A program made the position numbers and the translations under genes. Below the pieces are notes generated by a model that was not told where the DNA came from, ran no database searches, and worked only from the letters and a program-made list of their open reading frames with translations. DNA of 64,000 bases, from NCBI GenBank assembly GCA_022432975.1, contig CM039502.1, positions 71,260,573-71,324,572 on the forward strand, written 5' to 3'. Source of the stretch: Begonia masoniana. Lineage: Eukaryota; Streptophyta; Magnoliopsida; Cucurbitales; Begoniaceae. The first letter of the stretch is position 1. The number at the start of each line of letters is the position of its first letter. Positions 39,668 through 52,400 of the stretch are shown one piece after another.

Positions 39668-40639
39668 TAAAAACAATAAATAAACATAAAACGACAGAAT
39701 GGCTTCGTCGAGCAGTCGGGCAGCGAAGGCAGGGGAGAGGGAAGGAGGGCGAGGGGCGATGAACGCCGGCGATTTCTCGCCGTTCTCCGGCCAGACAACT
39801 CCGGCGAGGAGGTTCCGGCCGTCTCCGCGCGCGTACTGACTGGTAGGCATGAGTTTTCCCTGTTTTTGCTCCCTGTTTTTGCTCTGTTAGAGGCCGAGTG
39901 TGAGGAGCGAGTTTAAGCTCCGATCACCGGCCGATTTTGGACATCTCCGGCGTGGGTTTGCCGACCCTTGGTCCGGTTTTAGTCGCCTGGCCGTGGGGAG
40001 CCGGTTTGGGTAAAAAATCAGAGAGCCCTCTTTAGGGCATTTCGGGTTTTTGCTTGTAGAACGGGATTTTTAGTTAGATTATGTTAATTGAAGGTATTTG
40101 TGGTTGATTAGTGAGGAATTGAGTGAGAATTGATGAAAAACCAAAATGAGGGATTTTCCAGGTAAAGGGGCAGTTCGGGTTTTGTGATATTTGACCTAGC
40201 TAGGGTCGTTTGTTTTCAAATTCCTTTTGGCATGTTAAAATAGTTTATTAGAGGAGTACGTGGCCACTGGAATCGTTCGATTCCGATAACCGACCCAAAA
40301 GTTATGCACGTTTGAGGTTTCGGGTCGGTTTTTACCGAACCCAAATTGGTGGCCCGTTTCGTTAGGTTTTTGTTGGATTAGGCTAGAATAGTAGTTTGAG
40401 AGTAATTGGTGATGTAGGCTTAATTGAATGAAGTTGAATAATTGTAGTTAGAGTTAGCTTAAATATTCTTTAGAAGTGAATTGTGATGCTTAAGTGACTT
40501 TTGTGAATGTGATAGGTTACCGAGTGGGGAATTTACGTAGCCAAAGCGAGTAAGTGCGGTGCAAGAGTTCAGGTAAGTAGAGGACGTTGTTTTTGCCTTA
40601 GGGCCACACCACGGATATGGTAAGATTTATGTTATGATA

Positions 40640-41090
40640 ATGTTGTTGTGGTTGTCTTCTCCGTTCGTTAAGCATGTTGGTTGTTTATTGTTTGTGGTTG
40701 GTTGTCTTCTCCGTTCGTTAAGCATTGTGGTTGTTTATTGTTTGTGGTGGTTGTCTTCTACGTGGTTAAGCATTGTTGGTTGTTTATGTTTGTTGGTTGG
40801 TGTCTTCTCGTTCGTTAAGCTTGTTGGTTGTTTATTGTTTGTTGGTGGTTGTCTTCTCCGTTGGTTAAGCATTGTTGGTTGTTTATTGTTTGTTGGTTGG
40901 TTGTCTTCTCCGTGGTAAGCATTGTTGGTTGTTTGTCATTTGTTGGCCTGTTGTCTTCTTGCGTGGCTAAGCATTGTTTGTTGTTCGTTGTTGACGTTGG
41001 TTTGTGGTTAAGAGTGGTTTTAAGCATTGTTGGTTGTTTATTGTTTGTTGGTTGGTTGTCTTCTCCGTTGGTTAAGCATTAGTGGCATAT
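40640..41090. repeat. 52-bp minisatellite, degenerate remnant in the 3' LTR
   Basis: About eight units, most with 1-4-bp losses and substitutions, with a strongly diverged stretch at 40925-41020. Contrast with about 46 near-perfect copies in the 5' LTR. Confidence 0.85.
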
Positions 41091-41117
41091 GCATGGTTTT
41101 GAAAGAGGTCTGTTGGC

Positions 41118-44100
41118 GTGGCTCCTCGTCGCGAAGTAGTGTCTGAAATATGGCAAGCTTCGGGAGGTTTCCACAAAAGTTGTGTAGTGGCTCCTCGTCG
41201 CGAAGTAGTGTCTGAAATATGGCAAGTTTCGGGAGGTTTCCACAAAAGTTGTGTAGTGGCTCCTCGTCGCGAAGTAGTGTCTGAAATATGGCAAGCTTCG
41301 GGAGGTTCCACAAAAGCTGTGTAGTGCTCCTCGTCGCGAAGTAGTGTCTGAAAGATGGCAAGCTTCGGAGGTTTCCACAAAAGCTGTGTAGTGGCTCCTC
41401 GTCGCGAAGTAGTGTCTGAAATATGGCAAGCTTCGGGAGGTTTCCACAAAAGCTGTGTAGTGGCTCCTCGTCGCGAAGTATGTCTGAAATATGGCAAGCT
41501 CGGGAGGTTTCCACAAAAGCTGTGTAGTGGCTCCTCGTCGCGAAGTAGTGTCTGAAATATGGCAAGCTTCGGGAGGTTTCCCAAAAGCTGTGTAGTGGCT
41601 CCTCGTCGCGAAGTAGTGTCTGAAATATGGCAAGCTTCGGGAGGTTTCCACAAAAGTGTGTAGTGGCTCCTCGTCGCGAAGTAGTGTCTGAAATATGGCA
41701 AGCTTCGGGAGGTTCCACAAAAGTTGTGTAGTGGCTCCTCGTCGCGAAGTATGTCTGAAATATGGCAAGCTTCGGGAGGTTTCCACAAAAGTTGTGTAGT
41801 GGCTCCTCGTCGCGAAGTAGTGTCTGAAAGATGGCAAGATTCGGGAGGTTCCACAAAAGCTGTGTAGTGGCTCCTCGTCGCGAAGTAGTGTCCTGAAATA
41901 TGGCAAGCTTCGGAGGTTTCCACAAAAGCTGTGTAGTGGCTCCTCGTCGCGAAGTAGTGTCTGAAATATGGCAAGCTTCGGGAGGTTTCCACAAAAGTTG
42001 TGTAGTGGCTCCTCGTCGCGAAGTAGTGTCTGAAATATGGCAAGCTTCGGGAGGTTCCACAAAAGCTGTGTAGTGGCTCCTCGTCGCGAAGTAGTGTCTG
42101 AAATATGGCAAGCTTCGGGAGGTTCCACAAAAGCTGTGTAGTGGCTCCTCGTCGCGAAGTAGTGTCTGAAATATGGCAAGCTTCGGGAGGTTCCACAAAA
42201 GCTGTGTAGTGGCTCCTCGTCGCGAAGTAGTGTCTGAAATATGGCAAGCTTCGGGAGGTTTCCACAAAAGTTGTGTAGTGGCTCCTCGTCGCGAAGTAGT
42301 GTCTGAAAGATGGCAAGCTTCGGGAGGTTTCCACAAAAGTTGTGTAGTGGCTCCTCGTCGCGAGTAGTGTCTGAAATATGGCAAGCTTCGGGAGGTTTCC
42401 ACAAAAGTTGTGTAGTGGCTCCTCGTCGCGAAGTAGTGTCTGAAATATGGCAAGCTTCGGGAGGTTCCACAAAAGCTGTGTAGTGGCTCCTCGTCGCGAA
42501 GTAGTGTCTGAAATATGGCAAGCTTCGGGAGGTTTCCACAAAAGCTGTGTATGGCTCCTCGTCGCGAAGTAGTGTCTGAAAGATGGCAAGCTTCGGGAGG
42601 TTTCCACAAAAGTTGTGTAGTGGCTCCTCGTCGCGAAGTAGTGTCTGAAAGATGGCAAGCTTCGGGAGTTTCCACAAAAGCTGTGTAGTGGCTCCTCGTC
42701 GCGAAGTAGTGTCTGAAAGATGGCAAGCTTCGGGAGGTTCCACAAAAGCTGTGTAGTGGCTCCTCGTCGCGAAGTAGTGTCTGAAATATGGCAAGCTTCG
42801 GGAGGTTTCCACAAAAGTTGTGTAGTGGCTCCTCGTCGCGAAGTATGTCTGAAATATGGCAAGCTTCGGGAGGTTTCCACAAAAGCTGTGTAGTGGCTCC
42901 TCGTCGCGAAGTAGTGTCTGAAAGATGGCAAGCTTCGGGAGGTTTCCACAAAAGTTGTGTAGTGGCTCCTCGTCGCGAAGTAGTGTCTGAAATATGGCAA
43001 GCTTCGGGAGGTTTCCACAAAAGCTGTGTAGTGGCTCCTCGTCGCGAAGTAGTGTCTGAAATATGGCAAGCTTCGGGAGGTTTCCACAAAAGCTGTGTAG
43101 TGGCTCCTCGTCGCGAAGTAGTGTCTGAAATATGGCAAGCTTCGGGAGGTTTCCACAAAAGCTGTGTAGTGGCTCCTCGTCGCGAAGTAGTGTCTGAAAT
43201 ATGGCAAGCTTCGGGAGGTTTCCACAAAAGCTGTGTAGTGGCTCCTCGTCGCGAAGTAGTGTCTGAAATATGGCAAGCTTCGGGAGGTTTCCACAAAAGC
43301 TGTGTAGTGGCTCCTCGTCGCGAAGTAGTGTCTGAAATATGGCAAGCTTCGGGAGGTTTCCACAAAAGCTGTGTAGTGGCTCCTCGTCGCGAAGTAGTGT
43401 CTGAAATATGGCAAGCTTCGGGAGGTTTCCACAAAAGCTGTGTAGTGGCTCCTCGTCGCGAAGTAGTGTCTGAAATATGGCAAGCTTCGGGAGGTTTCCA
43501 CAAAAGTTGTGTAGTGGCTCCTCGTCGCGAAGTAGTGTCTGAAATATGGCAAGCTTCGGGAGGTTTCCACAAAAGTTGTGTAGTGGCTCCTCGTCGCGAA
43601 GTAGTGTCTGAAATATGGCAAGCTTCGGGAGGTTTCCACAAAAGCTGTGTAGTGGCTCCTCGTCGCGAAGTAGTGTCTGAAATATGGCAAGCTTCGGGAG
43701 GTTTCCACAAAAGCTGTGTAGTGGCTCCTCGTCGCGAAGTAGTGTCTGAAATATGGCAAGCTTCGGGAGGTTTCCACAAAAGCTGTGTAGTGGCTCCTCG
43801 TCGCGAAGTAGTGTCTGAAATATGGCAAGCTTCGGGAGGTTTCCACAAAAGCTGTGTAGTGGCTCCTCGTCGCGAAGTAGTGTCTGAAATATGGCAAGCT
43901 TCGGGAGGTTTCCACAAAAGCTGTGTAGTGGCTCCTCGTCGCGAAGTAGTGTCTGAAATATGGCAAGCTTCGGGAGGTTTCCACAAAAGCTGTGTAGTGG
44001 CTCCTCGTCGCGAAGTAGTGTCTGAAATATGGCAAGCTTCGGGAGGTTTCCACAAAAGCTGTGTAGTGGCTCCTCGTCGCGAAGTAGTGTCTGAAATATG

Positions 44101-44799
44101 GCAAGCTTCGGGAGGTTTCCACAAAAGTTGTGTAGTGGCTCCTCGTCGCGAAGTAGTGTCTGAAATATGGCAAGCTTCGGGAGGTTTCCACAAAAGTTGT
44201 GTAGTGGCTCCTCGTCGCGAAGTAGTGTCTGAAATATGGCAAGCTTCGGGAGGTTTCCACAAAAGCTGTGTAGTGGCTCCTCGTCGCGAAGTAGTGTCTG
44301 AAATATGGCAAGCTTCGGGAGGTTTCCACAAAAGTTGTGTAGTGGCTCCTCGTCGCGAAGTAGTGTCTGAAATATGGCAAGCTTCGGGAGGTTTCCACAA
44401 AAGCTGTGTAGTGGCTCCTCGTCGCGAAGTAGTGTCTGAAATATGGCAAGCTTCGGGAGGTTTCCACAAAAGCTGTGTAGTGGCTCCTCGTCGCGAAGTA
44501 GTGTCTGAAATATGGCAAGCTTCGGGAGGTTTCCACAAAAGCTGTGTAGTGGCTCCTCGTCGCGAAGTAGTGTCTGAAATATGGCAAGCTTCGGGAGGTT
44601 TCCACAAAAGTTGTGTAGTGGCTCCTCGTCGCGAAGTAGTGTCTGAAATATGGCAAGCTTCGGGAGGTTTCCACAAAAGCTGTGTAGTGGCTCCTCGTCG
44701 CGAAGTAGTGTCTGAAATATGGCAAGCTTCGGGAGGTTTCCACAAAAGCTGTGTAGTGGCTCCTCGTCGCGAAGTAGTGTCTGAAATATGGCAAGCTTC
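41118..44799. repeat. 69-bp minisatellite, 3' LTR array (about 53 copies)
   Basis: Same unit as 34058-36671. The left half (to about 42930) is heterogeneous with 1-bp deletions. The right half consists of about 27 units of exactly 69 bp differing only at one C/T site. Each unit contains an AAGCTT and a TCGCGA palindrome. Confidence 0.95.
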
Positions 44800-45062
44800 T
44801 GGATTGGATTTGTATGCAGTATCTAGCATTTTGGAGGCGCCATTTTCAGTCGTTACTTTGCCGAAATTTTCGGGAAGGACGCCGTGGTGCTTAAAGGTTA
44901 GGATTAAAGGAGTCTAGGCAACTAGGTATGACCTAAAAGAGTTTTAGGAGATTTAGTTTAAATCCTGCGTGTTAATTTTTTTTTTTAATGAGGTTTTAGC
45001 GTGGGATTAGTTAGCAAAGTAGCGCTTCGAGCCAGGGTGGGTTCGGGGGGCGTTACAGACAC

Positions 45063-47290
45063 TCCTCAACAAAATAGAGTTGCTGAAAGGAAACATCGGC
45101 ATCTTGTTGAAACAGCCCGCTCATTCTTGTTGTCAGCCGATGTTTCTAGTGAGTTTTAGGACGAAGCGATTCTTACCGCTGTTCATGTGATTAATAGAAT
45201 TCCAACCTTTCATAATTCAGGTTTGTCTCCCTTTGAAAAGTTGAATAGGCATGTGCCTGATTATTCCTCCTTGCGAGTCTTTGGTTGTACTTGTTTGTTC
45301 TTCGACCACACGTTGAGCTTAATAAATTGTCTTCTCGGTTTGTCCTGTGTGCTTTTCTGGGTTATGGTGTTGGTCAAAAGGGATATCGTTGTTTTGATCC
45401 TGTTAGTCAAAAATTGTATGTCTCTCGTCATGTTATGTTTTTAGAGCATATTCCCTTCTTATCTATTCATGCTAGTTCACATCATATGACTCAGTCAAAT
45501 CTCATTCGCATTGATCCTTTCGATATTGACACTGAGGAAGCTGCTCCTACTTATAGATTGACAGAGTCTGATACTTTGGTTCCCGATACATCTAACTCTC
45601 ATTTTACTACTCCTACGAGCACTCAATTAACTCCTGATATTACAGATGTTTCTCCAATTCGTCAGTTCACTCGACCTCGTAAGTCTACTAAACTACCTGA
45701 TTTTTCTTACTCTTCATATTCTAGTTCTTTTGCTTTATTTATTGCTTCTGTTCATCGTCTTTCTGAGCCTTTGTCCTATAGAGAGACTGTTCGTGACCCA
45801 CTTTGGCAGGATGTTATGGCTGAGGAACTTACTGCTCTCCATCAGACTCATACATGGAATTTGGTATCGTTGCCATCCGAAAAATGTACAATTGGTTCTC
45901 GTTGGGTTTACAAGATTAAAACTAAGTATGATGGATCCATTGAACGATACAAGGCCTGACTTGTTGCTAAGGGCTACTCTCAAGAGCATGACATGGATTA
46001 TGAAGAAACTTTTGCCCCTGTTGTAAAGATGACGACTGTTCGCACTATGATTGCGGTTGGCTCTATTCGTCGATAGAAAATATCTCAAATGCATGTCAAG
46101 AATGCTTTCTTGAATGGTGATCTTCATGAAGAAGTCTATATGATGCCCCCTCCTGGTGTTGCCCACAAATTCGGTGAAATTTTTCGGCTTCGTAAGGCTC
46201 TCTATGGTCTCAAACAAGCACCTTATGCTTGGTTTGAGAAGTTCTCCACAGTAATCACTTCGCTTGGTTTTCGTCCTAGTCATTATGATTCTGCATTGTT
46301 TGTTAGGCATACGAGTGCAGGTCGGATTTTGTTATCCTTGTATGTTGATGACATGATTATTACTGGTGATGATTGTGATGAGATTGAATCTTTAAAGTCT
46401 GAGTTAACCAGTTGTTTTGTTATGAAAGACTTTGGTTTGCTACGTTACTTTCTGGCATTGAGGTCGCTTATTCCCCAAAAGGTTATCTCTTATCTCAGTC
46501 AAAGTACATATCTGATCTGGCGTGCACGTCTCATTGACAACAGGATTATTGATACTCCTGTTGAGACTAATGCTCGGTACTCTCTGTCGAATGCTTTTCC
46601 TTTGTCGGATCCTGGTTTACATCGTACTATTGTTGGCAGCTTGGTTTATCTTACTGTGACTCGTCAAGATATTGCGAATGCTGTTCATGTGGTTAGTCAG
46701 TTTGTTACTGCTCCTACTACTGTTCATTGGTATGCTGTTCTTCATATTCTCAGGTACCTTCGAGGCACTCAGTTTTAGAGTCTCTTGTTCCCTTCTATGT
46801 CATCTCTCGAGCTACGTGCATACTCTGATACTGATTGGGCTGGTGATCCTACTAATCTCAAGTCCACCACTAGATTCTATATTTTCCTCGGTGATTCACT
46901 TTTTTCGTGGAAGAGTAAGAAACAAGATGTTATTTCTCAGGTCTTTTACTAAAGCTGAGTATTGTCTCATGATCTCGACGACTTGTGAGATTGTTTGGTT
47001 ACGTTGGTTACTTGCGGATATGAGTGTTTATCTTCGTCATCCTACTCTGTTACATTGTGACAATTAGAGTGCTATTCAGATTGCGCGTAATTTAGTTTTT
47101 TATGAGCGAACTAAGGCATTTTGAGGTTGATTGTCATATCATCCGCCATCATCTTCAACTTGGCACCATCACTTTGCCTTTTGTCTCTTATTATTTGCAG
47201 ATTGTTGATTTGTTTATCAAGACACACTCCGCTTCGCAATTCTATTTTTTGTCTGACAAACTCTCAATACTTATACCTGTCGCATCGTGA
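45063..47290 (+). pseudogene. Copia-2 pol, 3' part (integrase C-end, RT, RNase H)
   Basis: Resumes the integrase exactly where the LARD broke it. The catalytic Glu is kept (QQNRVAERKH, 45070-45098), followed by SGLSPFEKL at 45220 and SLRVFGC at 45270. RT starts near 45900 (WVYKIK). Motif A reads MHVKNAFLNG at 46089, with His in place of the first catalytic Asp. YVDD is intact at 46341-46352. RNase H-like sequence (SDTDWAGD, 46815) follows, with several stops to the end. Arg and Trp codons turned to TGA are frequent. Confidence 0.85.
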
Positions 47291-47303
47291 GTTTGTGGGG
47301 GGA

Positions 47304-47450
47304 TGTTAGCATATATTATTATTATAATTAATGTCCTGATGGTATTTTAGTGTTTGATTATTCTTTTTATTTTTTCCCTAGCTATATAAATCTCTTTATG
47401 TGTATCTTTTGTATTTCAAGTGTTAATGAGCAATTCTTATTTTCTCTCTA
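47304..47450 (+). repeat. Copia-2 3' LTR
   Basis: 147 bp, preceded by the polypurine tract TGGGGGGA (47296-47303). Contains GCTATATAAATC. Confidence 0.8.
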
Positions 47451-48663
47451 TTTCCTCATGGTCATAAATGAAAATCTAAGAAACTGCAAATTTTGATTTG
47501 CCATGGTAACCGAGATTCGGGCGAATTATGGGGAAAAAACACATTGAGGAGTTGCTTAATGTAAAAGGAGCTATGATAATCACCTGATCATATTCCACAG
47601 CAATTTCCCAATTCTCACATTGAAGACAAAGTGACTCATTAGGTCAGGTAATGTTAGAATAGAAATAATGTTTTGTTTTAAGGGTGTTTTAGGAAAAAAA
47701 AATTGAGTAGTTTTTATTTTGAATTAAGAGATAGTTTCTATTTTGAATTAAGTAATAAATTGTGGAGGAGGGAAAAGGGAATCCAGTGGTGTGTGATTAT
47801 CATTACATTTCCACTTAAGAATCTTGAATCTCTGTTAAATCGTTGTATTTTGTGTGTTTGTGATTATACAAAGTGCTATGTACACTAATCTTGTATATTT
47901 GACAACATATTGTGACAATACCTATCAATATTCTCACAATAATAACTCAGAGTATTTCGCAGGTCTGGTTTTATGGTACATAGACATCGTCATCTTCTTC
48001 AACTCTAATCAATCGTAATCATAAGTTTATATGAAGTACTCGAGGTTATGAATAACTCATGTGAAATAAAGTTTTGTATAGTTTTTTTCAAGTTACTTCG
48101 GAAAGGCAAGCGTCCAGGGGAGAGTTGAAGTCCATTGTAAAAGACCAAAGAATGGTACAAGAACTCGTAGTGAAATTCATGTTCACATGTGTTAATGAGG
48201 ATGAAAGGTAGTGGTGGAGGCATTTAATGTGTAGGGTCTCAAGAAATGATAAGACAAAGACCCAAAATAAAAGAGATATTGTGGGAGGATAACAACCCTT
48301 CTTGCAATATATGTACATGTAGCCAATTCTCAGGTGAAGTTGCAGAATTATTGCTTGCTCTTCCGAAGTTCTAACTTAATTTTGTGAAGAATAATATTAT
48401 ATTTATTTTCTAAATATAATTGGTGCAATTAATATAATAATTTATAAATAGTTAATTTATTACATTAATTATATCAATCATTGTTGAACACGTCATAAAT
48501 ATATTTAAATAATAGAATTAGAAAGTAAATGTAGCATTACTCTTTTATGAATCAATAACTTTTTTCCCTTTCGACAACAGAATAAATTAATTTTTTTTCA
48601 TTTAAATCGAGCTTTTTATTTGAATTTCCCAAGTTTACACAGAAAGTCTAAAAATCCTTGTAA
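47451..48663. other. Host-like AT-rich DNA
   Basis: Low-complexity AT-rich sequence with one candidate exon (48093-48211). Nothing else supported. Confidence 0.4.
48093..48211 (+). CDS. Candidate terminal exon, product unknown
   Basis: A polypyrimidine acceptor (GTTTTTTTCAAG) precedes 38 open codons ending in TAG at 48209. The peptide (about RGELKSIVKDQRMVQELVV) is charged and helix-like, as expected for real coding sequence. No family recognised and no joined exon found. Confidence 0.3.
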
Positions 48664-48672
48664 TTAATATTT

Positions 48673-48870
48673 GGCTAATAATCAATTTAAATCTCACACT
48701 ATGAAATTTTTTTAAAACACCTCATAAATGATCAAACCTAACAAGTTAAATCTCAAATTATCTAAAACCTAACAAACCAAACCCTGTCGGGCCCCTAATT
48801 TTCGAAAACAGTGGGCCGTTTTCATTTTTCGCCTAAACAAGGGCCGATTTAATTTACCGGGCCCTCGATT
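48673..48870 (+). repeat. MULE-1 left TIR
   Basis: Pairs with the reverse complement of 53600-53787. The copies have drifted by substitutions and a roughly 20-bp insertion near 48815. Confidence 0.8.
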
Positions 48871-48939
48871 GATGTGGGGGGTGGAGAACCCCCCTTAAAA
48901 GTGGGGTGCATGTTCCTAAGATCAGGTCCCCCCGTTTTT

Positions 48940-49120
48940 GCAAAATGGGGGGCTGTGTTAAGAAGACATCCCCCCGTTTTACAATTGTTCTTAACACGGG
49001 GGGCTGTTTTTATGGAACTGGTCCCCCGTTTTACAATTGTTCTAAACAAGGGGGCCATTTTTATGGAGACGGTCTCCCGTTTTACAATTGTTAATGAAAA
49101 CGGGGGACTGGTTTCTCGAA
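48940..49120. repeat. MULE-1 subterminal repeats
   Basis: About three degenerate units of roughly 50 bp carrying CCCCCGTTTTACAATTGTT and GGGGGCTGTTTTTATGG. Confidence 0.65.
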
Positions 49121-49368
49121 ACGGCCTCCGTTTTAAAATTAGGGTTCAAAATGGGGGACCAATTCCTGACTCCCCCCCAAACTTCAAAAACTCTCCCGCC
49201 CACCCGATTTTTCAACCCTAAAATCCGACCATTTTGCATTGATTTTTTTGTCCCTAATTAGTTTCGACCAATATTATCCACAAATAAGAGAAAATTGAGC
49301 CTTAAATCGATCGAAATCCTTAAACCTGAGTCCTTTTCAGAAAAATTTACCAAATTCCACAAACAAAT

Positions 49369-49395
49369 CCCCCCCCCCCCCCCCCCCCCCCCCCC
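49369..49395. repeat. Poly-C tract, 27 bases
   Basis: A homopolymer just upstream of the accessory gene. It may be over-called, as for the longer run at 12685. Confidence 0.8.
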
Positions 49396-49445
49396 ACCAC
49401 ACCCAAAAAAAAAAGTCTTCAAATGAAAGGTTGCCTCGTCACTAG

Positions 49446-52400
49446 GTGGGTCGATCGAACGGGGTACGGGTATTCGCCCATCGACGTCACAAGGTGGTCC
49501 AACTGAACGGGGTATGGGTATTCGCCCATCTACGGCTCAAGGTGGCCCGACCAACTAGGCACTCACACAAGCGCCGCGAGCGACAACTGAGTATTTGTCA
49601 AATGAATTTTGAAACCAGTTGTGTCAAGAGCGGTTTGAGCTAGGTATGTCGAGCCAATCAATGATTTATGGGAACACCGTCAATTTTAAAGGTTGGGAGT
49701 CGTTGGAGATCCAGAAGATATTCGACATAATCGCCTTGCACGGAGTGTACGGAATGAAGGGCGATAGCTGCGACAAAATTGTTCGCTTGTTTTATGCGAA
49801 CTTGAACGCTACTGGGAGGTCTGGGACGCTGAAGACATACGTAATTGGTACAAATATGGTCATCACTCTAGACGCGTTAATGAAATGATCAAGTTTTCTG
49901 CAGGAGGGATAGACGTGGACAGATACTACCATGTCCAAGACAATGACTTTTTCAGATAAACAGAGGGACTTGAGTTCCTCAGGATAATTCACCGCAATTC
50001 AAATATTGTCAAGTTTGTGAAGCCAAGATCCAAGGACTTGAATCTCAAAGCTCGGGTTATTCACAACATGAGAACTCATACCATTTTACCTCGCAATGGA
50101 CATAGAGATCTGGTGAGCTGCATGGATCTATATGTGTAACGCCCCGAATTATATAAACCCGGTTCGTTACTCATAGCTCGAACATAACTAAGAAACTTTG
50201 GACTAAATTTAAAACTTCGCTCGAAAGTAAAAATTTGACATTTTCTAAAACTTCAAAACATTTAAAGACTTGCAGCGGAAATCATTTAAGCAAAAATAGA
50301 GTTAAACAAAATTATAAAAAAAAAACAATGTTTGAAAAATCGGTTGGAATATTAAGAAATAATCGACCAAAGAAAGTAAAGGTTTAATCGTGAAATACTT
50401 GAAAAATTACAGAAGTCAAACGTATCTGCCGCTGAGCAAAGTCAACAGAAGAGACTGAAACAGAAAACAGAAGGCTTCTTCCAGTGACAAAAAGACAAAA
50501 CTTTGGCTACGTCATTCGGTGGATTTAACAAACGACGTCCACCGGTGACTAAATGACAAGGTCCATTTTTCCTTCACAAGACAAAACAAAACTGAATACA
50601 TCGCCCGGTAACTAAGTGACAAAAACCCATTGCTCGCAACCACCGGTCATAAGACGACAAAAGTCTTCCTACATCTACTGATGACGTCAGCCGGATGATT
50701 TCCTTCACCCGAAAGACTAAATCTCGCATCCACCGGTGACGTCAGCCGGATGATTTCCTTCATCCGATCGACTCTATCTCACATCCACCGGTAACGTCAG
50801 CCGGATGATTTCCTTCATCCGATCGACTTTATCTCACATCCACCGGTGAACTTCATTCACCAATGGTTGAACTTATAAATTTCACTCAAAGCATTCAAAA
50901 CAACCTGACCCTAAATAACGTCTGACATTCAACAAATAACCATTAACAAAAGAACAACATCTGTATCCTCGACATAACTTTGGAAATAACAAACTCCAAC
51001 TACATTTAAATCATGTTTTCTTTGGCAGAGAAGAAATTCTCAAGGGTATCAAAACATCAAATAACTACTGAAACTTCACCTACAGACAAGTGTTAAACCG
51101 TCTCATCAGAACACTAAACCGTGGCAAGAATGTGCTCCAACAGCTTCGCCTATTCCTTAGTAAATTCAGAGAATTCTCCAGTAGTTACCTCCACACCTAT
51201 ATCACAAAACTCACCTATTAGCCTAATGCTAAGTAAGTAAAGCAAATGAAATGGAATACTGAAACATAAATCCTAATCATGCAGTTTCTACTTTCACAAC
51301 TCAGTTGCAATTTCGTTCATTCACTGATATGATCCCTCGGTTCCATTGGGAGGTGGATCAATTTTTCCAAAGTCATACATCCTCTTCTCAATTAAGAGGC
51401 GGATTAGTTCCCTTAACAGCTGATCTGATCGCTCAATTCCATTGGGAGTGGGATCAGTTCTCCCAAAGTAATAAATCCTCTACTCGATTAAGGGGCGGAT
51501 TACTTCCCTTAATAGCTAATCTGTTTCTATCTGTTCATACATTGCCATAACATTTCATATAAATTCATTTTCGTATTTCTTCAAAAACATGATGCATGAC
51601 ATAAAGAAAACACTCAAACATGCATAAATCTATTGTTTTGTGATGTAGGCCCGAAGGCACACACAATACTTCACTTACCTGGTTTCCCGAGGGGTTCCTG
51701 GTTGCAGGATATTTCAAGAGCTGGCTCACCTAAAACATAAGCACAGCATTACTTAAACTTCATTCTAAACATTCGAAAATCTAAGGGGCTAGTCCTGGAG
51801 TTCTTTTCTTCATCATTCCCGATTCCTCTCTAAACCCCAAATCTCATCCCTCACTCACAGCTCTTCTAAAACGCATACATTGCCATCCATCAGTTACCTA
51901 GACACTAAAGCAGCAAGTAATCGAATCAAAACTTACCTTGGTTGAAGGAAAAAAATCGGGCAGGGGAATCGCCTAAAGGTTCCTGCTAGAGAACTAATGG
52001 CCGAGAGAGAAGAGGGATAAACAGAATGGCGGCTACAGTGCATTAAACCCAAAACTTCTTTCCTTAAATACGTTATCCACTTTTAAATAACTAATTACCC
52101 TTTTGCCCCCGTATACTCATTAACTAACCTAATCACTTTTTCTCCAAATTTTTCAAAAATTAGTACATAATAATTTGATAAATTAAATTTGGTTTAATAG
52201 GAATCGGGTGCTACCATATGTAATGGAGAAACTATACAGCGACAGGAAGTTTGACTCTAGGTACCTGATTTTAGGTCACATGCTCGAGATAGGTCGGACA
52301 TTCAACAAGAATTTGGCGTACAACACATTAATTTAGAAGATTGTTGAGAAAGCTGGGATTCATCTACTGCCGGGAGAGTCGAGGAGAGCACTAAGATCTG

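Larger units (their letters stand above)
30461..45057 (+). mobile_element. LARD: large non-coding LTR retrotransposon with giant LTRs
   Basis: 14,597 bp, inserted in Copia-2 integrase with the exact TSD GACAC (30456-30460 and 45058-45062). The LTRs begin TGTAACACCCGAG and end GGCGTTACA. The 5' LTR is 7076 bp and the 3' LTR 5642 bp. The interior is only 1879 bp with a primer site and polypurine tract but no gag or pol, matching the LARD definition. The LTR ends and PPT style are those of Ty3/gypsy. Most LTR length is minisatellite. Outside the arrays the LTRs are nearly identical, so insertion was recent. Confidence 0.92.
39416..45057 (+). repeat. LARD 3' LTR
   Basis: Matches the 5' LTR closely up to the arrays. 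Differences there are mostly single-base indels. It has only a short, eroded 52-bp array, a longer 69-bp array, and a deletion of the block equivalent to 36672-37280, so the 69-bp array joins directly to GGATTGGATTTGTATGCAG at 44800. Confidence 0.92.
28913..47450 (+). mobile_element. Copia-2, gag-less Ty1/copia element split by a LARD
   Basis: Short LTRs of 145 and 147 bp (TGTTARCATATATTATTATT…TTCTCTCTA) bracket protease, integrase, RT and RNase H. The probable TSD is TATCC/TTTCC, one mismatch. Removing the inserted 30461-45062 segment rejoins the integrase and leaves an element of about 3.9 kb with no gag coding region. It is defective and old, with many stops. Confidence 0.85.

Noticed and set aside
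40634..41082. Leu/Val/Cys-rich 'membrane protein' ORFs
   Set aside because: They are the T/G-rich 52-bp repeat read in frame. The same peptide pattern appears at 33909-34060.
41038..44829. Open frames of 577-1263 codons (minus) and 709 codons (plus)
   Set aside because: Same cause: the 69-bp array in the LARD 3' LTR. A repetitive 23-residue pattern on both strands at once is a satellite signature, not a repeat protein.
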